A DNA stretch of 64,000 nucleotides from contig CAMGYJ010000011.1 of the NCBI GenBank assembly GCA_946122785.1, positions 55,354,449 to 55,418,448 of the forward strand, written 5' to 3'. This document shows positions 47,601-59,986 of the stretch, piece by piece; the first letter of the stretch is position 1; each line of letters starts with the position of its first letter. Origin of the DNA: Linum tenue (taxonomy: Eukaryota > Streptophyta > Magnoliopsida > Malpighiales > Linaceae). The notes beneath the pieces are model-generated. The model saw only the letters and a list, made by a program, of their open reading frames with translations, ran no database searches and was not told where the DNA came from. A program made the translations under genes and the position numbers.

Positions 47601-48172
47601 TAATAGCATTCCACATATTATATTTTAGGCGGTGATTTGGACTGTTCTTCGAGCTTGAATTGAATGTTGAAATCAACGGTATAGATTACAAGAGGAAGCA
47701 TGCTTTGATATACACTCTTTTAATTGATGGCCAATTGAATATGAAAAAGACTACTTGAGTAGTTGAATTGCATGATGTTGACTATGGTTGAAATTTTTAC
47801 AATTGTTGGCTTTGTGAAAGGGTGTAAATATATTTTTCTTAAAAATGAACGTAGTTTACGACGACTCTACCGTAATTCTAATCTTCTAGTTTTGGGTTTA
47901 CATAAACTCTCGTTCCAAGACTAAAATCTCAACAAGAGTTGCTCGTGTCTGTCTTTTGTCTGGTGGACTGTGAGAGGAGCGAAAAATGATCGTGTCAGAT
48001 ACATTATAACGGGAAATCTTTTTATTGAGAGAATAACAAAATCTTCATTGAGGTAAAACTATGATCTTATATTGCCACTAGAATTTGGACAAAAAGAAAG
48101 TGTGTGATAGGTTTTAGATATATCAAAAATTGTCATTTAAAGGAGAGATTGAAGTGGATACCCTTCTTTATA
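44618..48172. other. Long AT-rich spacer downstream of NINJA
   Basis: The NINJA 3' region is followed by about 3 kb without a recognisable gene. GGTCATGGTTCGAATCC at about 46964 looks like a tRNA-type B box and could belong to a decayed SINE; no A box or full cloverleaf could be made out. A T-run lies at 47391-47401. Confidence 0.45.
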
Positions 48173-48528
48173 GGGCTCGTTTGCTTGTTGGATTTGAAAA
48201 TGAAGGTTTTGAGTTTTATAAACCTTTGGATTTATGATGGATTTGTTGCATCATGGATTTGGAAGAGTACATTGTTTGTTTAGTTGATTTTTTATCATGG
48301 ATTTGTGATGGATTTGTCTCACATTTTTTCCTTCTATTGTCAAATCCCAAATGAAATATGGGATTTACAAATCCGTGGGGTCCACGGATTTGGATCTAAA
48401 AAAGGGGTCCAAATCCGTGGACCCCACGGATTTGTGTCCCTCAACAAACAAAGGATTTGTGTCAACTCCATGATGCTTGGGATTTGGGTTCCAAATCCAT
48501 CACCCAAATCCCACAAGCAAACGACCCC
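48173..48528. mobile_element. Fold-back MITE (Tourist/hAT-like) with central hairpin
   Basis: The left end GGGCTCGTTTGCTTGTTGGA pairs with the right end, which reads GGGGTCGTTTGCTTGTGGGA on the opposite strand. The body repeats ATGGATTTG-type words many times. In the middle, a perfect 28-bp inverted repeat (48367-48394 with 48408-48435) encloses a 13-nt loop. The flanks end in TTTATA and TTAAG, with no unambiguous target duplication, so the superfamily is uncertain. Confidence 0.7.
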
Positions 48529-50765
48529 TTAAGTTTCCATGTTTATGTACTTGGATTAAAAAAAGTGAAGCCTTTGACGAAAATATAACGAGGGGAATTA
48601 TATTTTGTTTGAAGCACTTCATCGGAAAAAGAATATATACTCAAATTACCCTATCAATTCATAAGCAAGGCCATCGGCGATTACCACAGAATGAGATGTC
48701 CTTGCTCACGCAGAATGTTTTCCTCTAATTGTTTACACACTTTCGAGATAAAATGCAATAGAAAGAAAGTTAGATATCGAAATCGAGAAAAAAAATTCAA
48801 CTTTTCATAATTGCAAGATTGGTGTTAAATTTACCTTCAAGAAAAGCTCCCTTATGTCACATTACCCTTTGCCTTACCAACTACAGATTCTGGTTTCTTA
48901 TTTCCAAATTCACCCACTTCAAAACCTATTGTATTTAAAAAACAATCTTCAACGTTCAATGGAGAGATCGAAGAGGAGATTATGTCAAGTCTTAATTGAA
49001 AAGTGCTTAATTTTGATTAAGCGTGATAGGCAACGTATGACATGAAAGATCATCGATTTCATAAAGATCTCTTTCACTATTAAATACAGATCCAGTGAGT
49101 TCCATGCTCAAAATAAATATAACTTCAGTGGAATCAGATCGAGTGTATTTGATGCGATTCGAATATCAATTTGATCATATTTTTTTCCGAGTTTAAGTGG
49201 ATGCATGAAATCGAAACATGTACGATTCAGTTTGGATTGGCACCATAACATTTTCCGTTGACTCTCGCGGTGGTGACCATGTGATGGGCCTCTGCGGCCC
49301 ACTAACACAGCCCATGTAAATGGCGGGATTCTGTTGGTCGCTTAATTGGTGCCCGGCCCGATCATGGTGTGAATTTTGACCTACTAGTCGGGAGTTGTAG
49401 CAAGGTTTAGGGTATCCTTATGTTAAAACATTTGTTGGAAAATGGACCGGTTTGGCAATCAAGGACACAACTAGAAGCTAAATTAGTTTTTCTTAAACCA
49501 TATGGCTAGCCGTACAGTGGAAAATGATTGTTTAGTTGGAACTGTATATTGTTACGACGACTCGCTACTAAACATATTCGCAAGTTATAAATGTCTCTTG
49601 CACGTGTGCAGAATGTGTGCCTGACATTCCTAAATAAGTGCATCATTGTCTCCTACATATATACAATATACATTGGCACACAGGTTTGCCATAGAGAAGG
49701 GGCTCATAGGTACTTTAGACGTGCATCATGTCGCATTTGTGTGCATGGTTTCTCAAGTAGTGAAGGAATTACCTTCTCCGGGTATACATGTCCTAGGTAC
49801 CACCTCGTAAGTCGAAACTTCCTCGGAGAGAACCGCAGAGTGCAACACCTTGTGCATATTTTCTATATCTCTGCATCTCTTTAGGTCTACCTCCATGCTC
49901 CAGCCACAAATGGTATTTGAGTCATACTATGATCTGAGTTTTATCTTCCATAGATTTCTGACTTGAGCGTTGGAGGAGGCTCTTCTTGAGATCGATAAAC
50001 CTTTTGCATCTTATTAACCAAAGAGATACGACTTTGCACGATAGTTAGTTGAGTTTGATCAAAGCTTGCATCTTTGCAAGTGCTCACTACATTGTTATAA
50101 TCCCTTTTGCAATTGCATATTAAGTGTCATGTAGGATAATTTGCAATTGATCAAATATATCATTGATGTGGATGCTCTTATAAGTTGTTTTTCATTTGAC
50201 AGGGTGTGTAAGAAAATTATACAAATTTCATAAAACATTTCCCAATCACTTGAGTTATTCATTTATTTGAGACATATTGATTCTTTTGCGAACAAAGACT
50301 TTCACTGGTCTTAAACTGCTGGAAGGTTGAGAGTTCAAATTCTTTAAGTAACACCTTATAATGAAAAAACAAACATATATAATTTTTATCTAAAAATAAA
50401 AAAAATCTATGTTCAAATTCAATTATATTCAATTTTACCTCTATTTAAAATAATTTATAAAGTAAAATAATTATATCCTAGCCGATTAGATTTGACCTGA
50501 AAACAACAAAATCAAATCAACATTTTCGGCAAACAATCATATAAAAACCAAAAACCCACCTAATTTTCATAAGCATCCTCTGCTCCCTTCTAATTCTAAA
50601 CACCAGCCATCATTACCGGAGAAATCCCCACCGGAAAAGGAGTACAGCAGCGGCGATTCCGGCACCATCATACTCTTCCAAAGTTATTGCCTTTTTCCTC
50701 TTCTTTCCTTTTCCGACCAAAACAACTCAGGCTGGAGTGGACTCCAGCTTCTTTTTTCCCCCCAC
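48529..50765. other. Spacer and promoter upstream of ATL42
   Basis: Short unrelated reading frames only. GAGAGTTCAAATTC near 50328 looks like a degenerate B box of a SINE. The last 200 bp become CT-rich and probably form the ATL42 leader. Confidence 0.45.
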
Positions 50766-52031
50766 ATGTATTCCCTCCGCCGTCTTCCACCCATCGCCCT
50801 CCTCCTCCTCCTCTTCGCCGGCGGCGTGGCAGCGCAACCGAACACGACGACCCAGGAGTACGCACCGACGACACCGCCATCGCTGAACAACTTCCAGCCG
50901 AGCCTGGCAGTGGTAATCGGAATCCTATGCATAATGTTCGCCATCACGTTCGTCCTCCTACTCTACGCCAAGTTCTGCCACCGCGGCTCCTCCGCCGCCG
51001 CCGCCGCCGCCGAGATGCTCCGCCAGCAGGGCCTAACCCGCTCCGCTTCCCGATTCTCCGGGATCGACAAGACGGTCATTGAATCCCTCCCCTTCTTCCG
51101 ATTCTCCTCCCTCCGCGGCGACAGGGACGGCCTCGAGTGCGCCGTCTGCATATCCAAATTCGAGGACGTCGAGATCCTCCGGCTGCTGCCGCAGTGCAAG
51201 CACGCCTTCCACATCAATTGCATCGACCTGTGGCTGGAGAAGCACTCCAGCTGCCCGATCTGCCGATCGAGAGTCAACGCCGAGGACCCCTCCGTGTTTG
51301 CGTACTCCAATAGCACGCGGATGATGTGGAGCCAGTCGGCGGAGCGGCGACTGCCGGAGGATTTGGAGGCAGGGGAGGTGGAGGCAGAGCACCGGGGAAT
51401 TTCGGCGGCGGAGGACGAATTGGGGCTTTTTGTTCAGAGGGAGGAGAGCGGGAGGCGGTCGTCGTCGAGATTCAGCATTGGAGGAAGTTTCCGAAAGGCA
51501 GGGAGTAAAAGCGGCCGGAAAGAAGACCGGACTCCGATTCTGGAAGAAACAGGGGACGGCGAAAATGGCGGTAGGGGGGAAATTCAAATTGGGTACCATA
51601 AGTTCAATCACAGGATCATAGTCTCCGATTTCGCTTTCAAGAATCGATGGAGCAGCGTCGGATCATCGGACCTGATGTTTCTCAGCTCCGAGATGCTTAA
51701 CGACGCCGCCGGCGAGAGATTCTCGTCTCTGGATAAATCGAGCGGGACCCAACCGGCGGAATCGAGCAGCGGGAATAATAATTACTTGCCGGCCGATGCT
51801 AATGCTGTCAATTACTCGAGGGGGATTGTTGGCTCGCCGGCGGACAGGCGAGCGGTGTCGGAGCTGACGGGGGTTTCGAGATTCAGGAGCTTGGGTGTGG
51901 ATTCCGGTGAGGGGCCGGTGCCGGCGGAGGAGAGGCAGAGGCAGGCGTGGATTCCGATCGTGAGGAGAACGGCGGAGTGGTTCGCCAACAGGGAGAAGCG
52001 GAAGACGGCGGCGGAGACATTAGATGTGTAG
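50766..52031 (+). CDS. ATL42: RING-H2 E3 ubiquitin ligase ATL42
   Basis: A single exon of 421 residues. It has the ATL layout: signal peptide (1-23), a membrane helix (about 46-68, LAVVIGILCIMFAITFVLLL), the GLD region (SGIDKTVIESLPFF, 98-111), then a canonical RING-H2 with ligands C125, C128, C144, H146, H149, C152, C163, C166 and the ATL-typical IDLWLEKHSSCPICRSRV. The long C-terminal tail with RIIVSDFAFKNRWSSVGSSD and AEWFANREKR is characteristic of ATL42 and close relatives (ATL13/43). It should act at a membrane, transferring ubiquitin from an E2 to an unknown substrate. Its position downstream of NINJA in the same orientation supports the ATL42 identity. Confidence 0.9.
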   Translation: MYSLRRLPPIALLLLLFAGGVAAQPNTTTQEYAPTTPPSLNNFQPSLAVVIGILCIMFAITFVLLLYAKFCHRGSSAAAAAAEMLRQQGLTRSASRFSGIDKTVIESLPFFRFSSLRGDRDGLECAVCISKFEDVEILRLLPQCKHAFHINCIDLWLEKHSSCPICRSRVNAEDPSVFAYSNSTRMMWSQSAERRLPEDLEAGEVEAEHRGISAAEDELGLFVQREESGRRSSSRFSIGGSFRKAGSKSGRKEDRTPILEETGDGENGGRGEIQIGYHKFNHRIIVSDFAFKNRWSSVGSSDLMFLSSEMLNDAAGERFSSLDKSSGTQPAESSSGNNNYLPADANAVNYSRGIVGSPADRRAVSELTGVSRFRSLGVDSGEGPVPAEERQRQAWIPIVRRTAEWFANREKRKTAAETLDV

Positions 52032-54470
52032 ATAGTCAACGGTTTCCCTTTTCTTTCTGATTTTGCTGTTAATTTCAAAATATACCCTAATTTTTCTTGA
52101 ATAGTCATACACGTTACATTCAATAGTAAGATGTGATAATTACGTACTTACAGCAAGCACGTTAATTCGAATTGACTCGGACATGAGATTTGATCTTTGG
52201 AGACTTGGTTCAATTTAATTAACGTTGTTGTCATAGTTTTTGTAAGTACATATTTGCACCGTTGCCTAATCGTTGTATCACTTTGGATAGAGTAAGTATT
52301 TTGGGGTCAATTTGGTAGACCAAAGAAGATGATGTATCTCTATCAATGTAAGTTGTTAACTATTTATGACGGTATGACCAAAAGTTTCAGAGTGCCCATG
52401 CAACTTTTTCCCTTTCTTATCTCAACCTATTTGTTTGTTAGTGAGCTATATTGAGAGATTTTGTTACATTAATTAATTTGGATGCATATTGGTTATTCTA
52501 CTAGTTTATTAGTTGCACAAAATCATCAACATCGAATATTTCAAGGCAAGATGGTGATCACTGATTTTGGATACTTATCGTGAGGGATCACCTTAGACCA
52601 GAATTGGCTTGTTTCATCGTACATGTTTGCCCCTGAGAAAGGAGGAGTACCTGGGTAATCGTATTCTGTTCGAGTGAATCACTCTCAACTCAAACGACTA
52701 TGTTCATCATCACATGTCAGGTCATGTTGCAACTGGTGGTCTAATAAGAGATTATATATAAAACGTTGCTCAGCAGCATTGACAATAAACACGAGGGACA
52801 TTCCTCCATCACCCTAGCCTATTTGAATGTTGAGAGGAGCTATATTTGGAAGGGCTCAATGTGGCGTGTGGTGCCGGATACTGAAGTGTGTGCAGAGGGT
52901 TAAGCTGGACTCACGTCGCGCAACCAGGATATATGTTCCAACTTCCAAAGCACAAATTAGCGCCAGAAGCAACATGCAACAATGATATATATATTTTCCA
53001 CGAGCTAGCCGATAGAGATTGGAATGTTGTTGTCCCTTATATATAGAGAGAGAGGATAACAAGTGTGCAAATTATAATGAACCAATGTCGAGACGCCCTT
53101 ATATTTCTCTAGCTTCCTTATGTAGGAGCAAAGTCGTAATAACCGAATCACGATCTATCATAATAGTATAACTTGTGCTCAATTGCTATCCAAATAAATT
53201 TTGGTAGACGTCACCCTTTCACCATATATATATATTTTTTTATATAGCAAGTCAAGTCTGGAACAACAAAGAAGAAGAAGCACATCAAAGAAGGCAAAGT
53301 ATACCTTCTCCACCTCCCAAGTATTTATATTTATATAGATGTGCCTTTGGTGTTTGCAGCCAAAGAGACGACGCCATGGTTCATGTTATTATAAGGCGTT
53401 CTTGTTTTCATGAACACATCAGCTAACTAAAGCTCTATATGTGATTTGTTCTTTGTCTGTTCCCTGCTTCCTGTCATTAGTTTATGTTATCACGATAGTG
53501 ATCCTACGTTGGATAGTCTGAAAAAAGGATTTTTCCTGATAAGATTATAAGAAAAAGTTTAAGTCATAATATATACTTGAAACTTTGAAATGCAACCCAA
53601 ATTTTATCATAAAGCCAAAAGAAGAAGACACCTAACTTAATTAGTAACACCAAGTGTGAGGTTATATAGATGCGGAACTAATATACACCGAGTTTCTCCC
53701 GATAATTCGAGTTATACTGGTTCATATATAACATAATGCATAGTAGAGTTGCATTGAGATGATCACATATAGTTGAAATGTGATCAATTGGTTTGAGTGA
53801 TAGTCTTCAAATTAGTATATGACTCGATATTAAAATTAGCCAATGATATGATGAGTTTGTCCAAACACAAAAGATCCACACCCGATTGCCACTTTTTTCC
53901 CGAAATCGAACAAGCCTTTTTGGCCCAAATATTACATTGAGTTAAAAAGCCACATTATTATTACGAGAACGCGATGTCTCATAATCTCATCATCGATCAA
54001 TTGGGCATACTCGAGAAGCTGAATGAAGTAACTGTCAATAACTATTTTATGCCAATAACTCGAATTATTATGAGAGGTCCAATGTTAAATCATATACCAA
54101 TTACTAACAGAAACAGAGATGATAATTCTTTCACATGCCTCATTACTTAGTGGTTATTCTCAGGTCTGTTAATCTCTTTGTGCTTGGCATGACTTGTCTG
54201 TTTTTGTGTCATGTCGTGCCTGGTCGTGTTCGTACCATGCTCATCATATTCATTGTAAATGAAAAGGATAAAAATAAATCTAAAAGAAGGAGAAAATCGG
54301 GTGAAGAATGAAAGTATTAATTGATAAAAATCTGGAAAAATAACAAATATGGGGAAGAAGATGAATAAGGACTTGACCTAGTGTTATTACTACTACTCTA
54401 CTAGTCTTCAAACAGGAGGTCACTTGTTTGAAAGTATAACCAAAGTGATTTCACCTTCACGTACATTTTA

Positions 54471-54554
54471 ATTATTCGATTATTTTTATTTGTGATAGTA
54501 ATTACATATATGATTACTCGATTATTTTTATTTGTAATAGTAATTACATATATG
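54471..54554. repeat. Tandem duplication, two copies of 42 bp
   Basis: Copies at 54471-54512 and 54513-54554 differ at two visible bases (ATTATTCG/ATTACTCG, TTGTGATAG/TTGTAATAG). It is AT-rich and non-coding. Confidence 0.85.
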
Positions 54555-54667
54555 ATTTTTATGTTTACTTCTAACAACAATAACTTATTATTTCTTTGGT
54601 TGTATTTTGTGATTATTAAATCATAATTCTTTTTATATTTATTTTTCATTAAAAAAATATTTTTCCG

Positions 54668-54935
54668 TGCTCTATCGTGCTTATACTCAATAAAGTCTCA
54701 CATATATTACAACCTTCAAAGCTCACTTATAGACCTTATTGTGCGCTCACGCCCATGCTCACCTCGCAAGGCCCTGACCTGAAGTACAGCCAAGTTGGTC
54801 CAAATATTTCATGCTTGTGTCGTGCCTTAACCTTATTGTGTCATGCTTATACTCAATGAGATCTCAAAGATATCAGATTCGACAAAACTCACTTAAAAAC
54901 TTTGTCGTGCGTCCATGTCCGTTCTCTTAATCGTA
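54668..54935. repeat. Diverged direct repeat of about 95 bp, offset about 172 bp
   Basis: Both copies carry, in order, TGCTTATACTCAAT, then AACTCACTTA/AGCTCACTTA, then a TTGTCGTGCG/ATTGTGCGCT block followed by CC-ATG-C-TTCTC-like words. CGTGC-rich words of this kind are typical of decayed plant hAT or LTR sequences. It is probably one old element with an internal duplication. Confidence 0.45.
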
Positions 54936-55229
54936 TCGTATCGTGCTAGTCCGTGAGGACCCGAGCTAGTAATACAATTGGAAACGATACTTAGGTGTTA
55001 GATGACACTTACGTAAATTTTGGGTATTATAGTGGTATTTACCAAAAAAAAAAAACTTATCACAATCTTCTCCTCCTCCGTCTCATCTCTCTCCCTGCAG
55101 AGAAAAACGACACAGGGACAGGGAAGGAAAGGAAAGGGAGAAACCTCAGCAACAGCATCACCACAGAACCAAGAGAGAAAACTCTGCGGAAAGGTTTTCT
55201 GGATTTCCCCTCTCTCCGAAGATTTCTAC

Positions 55230-58200
55230 ATGGTGCGGATTATTCCCATGGCCGCCTCAATCCGTCCGTCCCTCTCTTCCTCTTTCAGACTCTGCAACAG
55301 CACCGCCGCTTCCCGCTCCTCCACCGCCGCTGCCGCTTCTCTTAGTTCCTTCGCCTCCCTTTCTTCCAAGCGATTGCCTTCCCTCTCCAGCGGTAACCCA
55401 GCTCTGACTCCTTGCCCCCATCACTTTCGGATTCCTTTGCTTTCCATATCTCCCCAGCTTGAATTGTGTGAAATCGAATAAATCGGGTGTCAAATAATGG
55501 TGAATTAGGTGGAAATAGGAAGTTTGACTCGTCTCCGGGGAGGTTTATTTAGCTTGAGGTGAAATGGTTTCGAATTTGTACTGTGGAAATGTGAGGAGGA
55601 ATTGTTGTTAAATCTGTGTGTTGGTGAAGGGCTTCTAGAGATGCAAATGTATGTATGTAGTATGTTTACTGCGTAGTTTTAGGAGCAAACTGGTGGAAGA
55701 GATTGATGAATATAGTCGTGCTTGGTCTTTCTCCCATGCCATCGGTTGTAAAAAAATGTTCTTAACGTTTGCCGGAATGGTTTTAGTTTTTATGATACTG
55801 AAGTTGGAACTGGAGCTCTATGGAGTGGGTCAACCAGTTTGACCTTTATATGTTTTCTTCAGAGGCTTTATGTTTCTTTATGATACCACTTTTCTCATTT
55901 TGTTGCATAAATGGCATGTCAAGTTGAATGATGCAGTCTTAATAAATCAGTATCTCATACTAGGCTTCTGGAATTCGTTCTATGATGGCATGACACAGAT
56001 TCACAGACTTAGAAACTGTTATACATGATGCAGCTATTCGACAGTCAGAGCTATTTGGCTTGAAACCCTCTAAACCATGGAGACAAGAATGCACCAGCAT
56101 CAGGGTTGCTGCAGCTGGCAATATGGCACAAGCAAGCACAACTGCTACCCCAGAAAATGTACTTGAGTGGGTTAAACAGGACAAGCGTCGAATGCTACAT
56201 GTTGTTTATCGTGTTGGGGATTTGGATAGGACCATAAAGTATATTTTTGAAACTCAATCCTTTCAAGATCATTTTAGGCTCTATGTTTGGCAATGTATTC
56301 ATGATGACTGACTTTCTATCAAAACACACTATTTGCTCACTGCAGATTCTACACAGAGTGTTTGGGGATGAAGCTGCTTAGAAAGCGGGACATTCCAGAG
56401 GAGAGATACACAAATGCATTTCTGGGATATGGACCCGAAGACTCTCAATTTGTCATAGAGCTTACATACAGTAATCGTTATTATTTCTCACTCATTTAAC
56501 CTCCACGATCCTGAATGATGACTTTTGTTGGCAATTTATAATGGATGTTCATGCTGTTTGTTTAATGTTATCAGATTATGGTATTGACAATTATGACATC
56601 GGGGCTGGATTTGGACATTTTGGCATTGCTGTAGAGGATGTAAGCTTTCATTAGGTTCTGAAATGCTTTCATTCAGCGTCACTGCCCACAAATTTCAATG
56701 CCCTAAGACTACGGTCCAGCATTGCTTAGATAAATTTTGGGCTTTTTGTGGTTGAATGCTCATGCATATTCTGCTTTGGCTAGGTTGCCAAGACTGTGGA
56801 ACTCATAAAGGCTAAGGGTGGTAAAGTAACTAGGGAGCCAGGCCCCGTGAAAGGTGGCAGTACAGTGATTGCATTTATCGAAGATCCTGATGGTTATAAG
56901 TTTGAACTCTTGGAAAGAGGGCCTACCCCAGAGCCTCTCTGTCAGGTGATGCTTCGCGTTGGTGATCTAGATCGTTCCATAAATTTCTATGAAAAGGTGA
57001 GAATTGCCTTAGCTGGACCATCCCTTAGCTTGTGTTCTTATGCTTTCAAGTAATGTTGTATCAAATTTGCATCTGGGTCTTGTTAGTCAAGTGGCTCAAT
57101 GTTGATAATATCCTTCGTATACAGGCTTTTGGCATGGAGCTTCTCCGCCAACGTGATAATCCCGAATACAAGGTAAACAGGGCAGTTAACTGAATAAGCA
57201 GGGTTTTCTACCTCTATTAAACAGCACTTTGATCAACAGCAACATATGCAACAAAATAAAACTTTCCACGCCTCATAACCTAGCTTCACAGTGTTGAGAA
57301 ATCCATCAAAATAAAGCTTTCGTACTGTCTGACTTTTGTGATAGGAATGCATAAAGAACTTTTTGTTATCTCTGTGCTCGCTATGTATTTGAGGGACAGG
57401 GCACTTGTCAACTTGTCAAGTCCTCTCTGCAATAGGTAGTGAAGTTCTTTTTATAAGGATCATGGTTCAGAACCTTAGTTATGGAGGAGGGTTGATGAGT
57501 GACAGGTATTTTACCCAAGCAGGAAGCCATCTGTGTTTCTGGGATTTAAAGGCAATTATTGGAGCCCCTGTTCTCATCAGTGGTAGACAATGGGCTAGTG
57601 TGACCTGTTCGCCTAAGTTGAGAAGTATGTATGTAAAAGAAGAAATAGCATAATCTGTGCATGCTGGCACATAGTAGCTTGTGAGCCATTTCTTTCTGCA
57701 ATTCTTATGTTGATAGCATTCGTCTTTTTTTGTGAGTACTTAGTAAGCCATTGCAGTGCATCAGTTCTAGTTATGTAAATGTGCATTTTGTCATGAATCT
57801 GGATGTCTTCCAGGAGGGCCCTTGATAGGTCTCCTATTTAAGGACATCTTGATTGCCTAGTTAGCAGCTACTGGTAATGTGCCGGACTGGGTAACTGGGG
57901 TCGTGTATTTGTGTATACACTACTTCTTGATATTGTAAATAAGAACTACAGTTCTCCTCTAAAAATATTCTGCAAGCTGACTTGTCGTACGTTGCTGTTA
58001 CCAGTATACTATCGCAATGATGGGTTATGGACCTGAAGATAAAAGTACAGTGCTAGAGTTGACGTACAATTATGGAGTCACTGAGTATGAGAAGGGAAAT
58101 GCTTATGCTCAGGTGATGTCTTGTTTCACTACAGCTTGTTTTATCTATGTTGATTCTTAACAAGTCTGTCAGGAGTTGGTTTTGATAGTAGCTCTTTTAA

Positions 58201-58620
58201 TTGGGCGACTGGGAGCTTATCTTCTTCTACCATAACAGATTGCTATAGGCACGGATGATGTTTACAAGACTGCAGAAGCAGTTAAACTCTTTGGTGGGAA
58301 GATAACTCGGGAACCAGGACCTTTGCCTGGTATCAATACCAAGATCACTGCCTGCTTGGATCCTGATGGTTGGAAGACGGTATGCTATCTGAACCTTGAT
58401 CTTTTACTCTCAAGTACTGGATGTGGTCAATTATCAACCAAACTAAGCTAGAGGGTTTAATCAGCCACAGCGAACCATAAATAGTGTTGACGTGGTTTCG
58501 ACGAGTTGAAAGTTCACTATGCTTCTTGAGATCCAGCTCCCGTATTAAGACTGCTATCTCGTGGTTCCTTATTTGCAGGTGTTTGTGGATAATACTGATT
58601 TCATTAAGGAATTAGAGTGA
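55230..58620 (+). CDS. Glyoxalase I (lactoylglutathione lyase), plastid-targeted, two-domain
   Basis: Nine exons (55230-55392, 56034-56238, 56346-56470, 56575-56639, 56784-56996, 57125-57172, 58005-58112, 58239-58379, 58579-58620) give 369 residues. The enzyme isomerises the methylglyoxal-glutathione hemithioacetal to S-lactoylglutathione. A Ser/Ala/Arg-rich N-terminus beginning [15 protein letters not shown] matches the plastid transit peptide of Arabidopsis At1g67280. Two VOC domains follow: [20 protein letters not shown]...[13 protein letters not shown] and [20 protein letters not shown]...[12 protein letters not shown]. His110 and the Glu in FELLE are metal-ligand candidates. The first domain keeps [20 protein letters not shown]. 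The N-terminal frame stays open upstream, but the ATG at 55230 gives the family start. The intron between exons 6 and 7 (832 bp) has no visible gene. GLOX1 is next downstream, same strand, as in Arabidopsis. Confidence 0.93.
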
Positions 58621-59895
58621 GCTTGGGATGCAAATCGATGTTATCTAATTCATCGACACCAGTTCAGAGGACCATGTGTCACAAGACCAATGCTGCCTAT
58701 GACAGAACATTGAGATGAAAGGACCCCAAGAATACCCATTTTGTAGATAAGGTAATTAAGGTAGCTCCACTAAGAACAGCGGTAGAAATAAAAGCCTTGC
58801 GATAGATAGATTATATAGCAGCAGCAGCTGCAAAGGCAGTCGAGAATCGTCGATTTTGGCTTTCATTTTGTGATTTGGTTCGAGTACAATAGGATTCATT
58901 GAGAAGTTCATGACACATCTCCTGAGTGTATTGTAAAATTCCATTCTGAAGCCTTGTTGCTTGTTGTTCTGCTAGTCACCCGAAATGAACATCACCAAAC
59001 GCATCGTGAGATTGTTCAGTGGTTCCCTTTTTCGGTCGTTTTGTGCCCTACCGATCGTCTCTCTTTGCACGTAACGGAAACGACTTTTTGTGACCAATGC
59101 AGATGTTGGAAATAGTTAAATTTTGCGTTGCTACATAGTACATACTTTCGTAACCACATATGGTTACATCAATGATGGTTGGCATTAGTGACCAAAAAAC
59201 TGGTAGCCATAATTTTATGACAATCTAAAATTGTCACTAAAGCTGGACGCACAAACTGGTTTGCCCTCGAGTTCATATTGAGACCAATACGAACCCGAAT
59301 CCGGGAAACGATCCGGACGAGTTTTCACGTATGTTTTAGTCACCAATGTTTCAGCCTTTGTGACATTTCCCCGTCACAATAGAGAAATATTTGTGAACAT
59401 TTCTCTCTTCGTAGGCCGTAGCTATTTCTTTTGGTCGCAAAAATGAACATTCATGTAGTGACGGAAATGGTAGATTGAAAACTATTGTAAATAAATATCA
59501 CTGATATGAAATCCTAAATCAAGAAGATTATGGTAATCAAAATCTTCTCAATGTTTTCACCCTCCACATTTCGTAAGTACTAACGACGTTATTTTGTTTC
59601 TACAAAAGTGACGAAATGATAGAAAATGAGCAACACGATTAAATGCAAATTGATATTTGAATCCTTCCTAAACATCCGAGCTTCAAGCTAACAAGTCAAT
59701 TCACCGTTCGCATCTCACTCTCCCGACGCAAAAATTGCGGATCCAGTAAAACTCGGCTGAATAATATTAATTAATTATTTTTTACAAAAGGAAAATTCCA
59801 CAACCACTCAGTATGACCAAAAAAACAAGTACCAGTAGTAAATAATTTTTTTTTTTTTTTACTTTCACTCTCTATTTTTGGTACACTCCCACTAC
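58621..59895. other. Glyoxalase-GLOX1 spacer with a transposon end
   Basis: After the glyoxalase 3' region, 59050-59465 contains repeated GTGACCAA/GTCAC words. It ends, on the opposite strand, with CACTACATGAATGTTCATTT, reminiscent of the CACTA-superfamily end CACTACAAGAAAA. No left terminus or target duplication could be found, so this is a weak call. Confidence 0.35.
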
Positions 59896-59906
59896 TATAT
59901 ATAAAA
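59896..59906 (+). promoter_or_regulatory. TATA box of GLOX1
   Basis: TATATATAAAA lies 81 bp before the GLOX1 start codon. Transcription should start near 59930, giving a leader of about 55 bases. Confidence 0.6.
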
Positions 59907-59986
59907 CCAAAATCCCATTCCTCTCCAGTCACACAACAACACCTTTCACCGTTAAACATCCACCGTCACAAAAAATCAAAACAAAC

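Larger units (their letters stand above)
52032..55229. other. AT-rich spacer downstream of ATL42
   Basis: No recognisable gene in 3.2 kb. It holds a 42-bp tandem duplication and a diverged direct repeat (separate entries). The last 200 bp, purine- and CT-rich, are the glyoxalase leader. Confidence 0.5.

Noticed and set aside
57405..57653. 82-codon frame in the sixth glyoxalase intron
   Set aside because: It resembles no known protein, and the flanking exons splice across it in frame.
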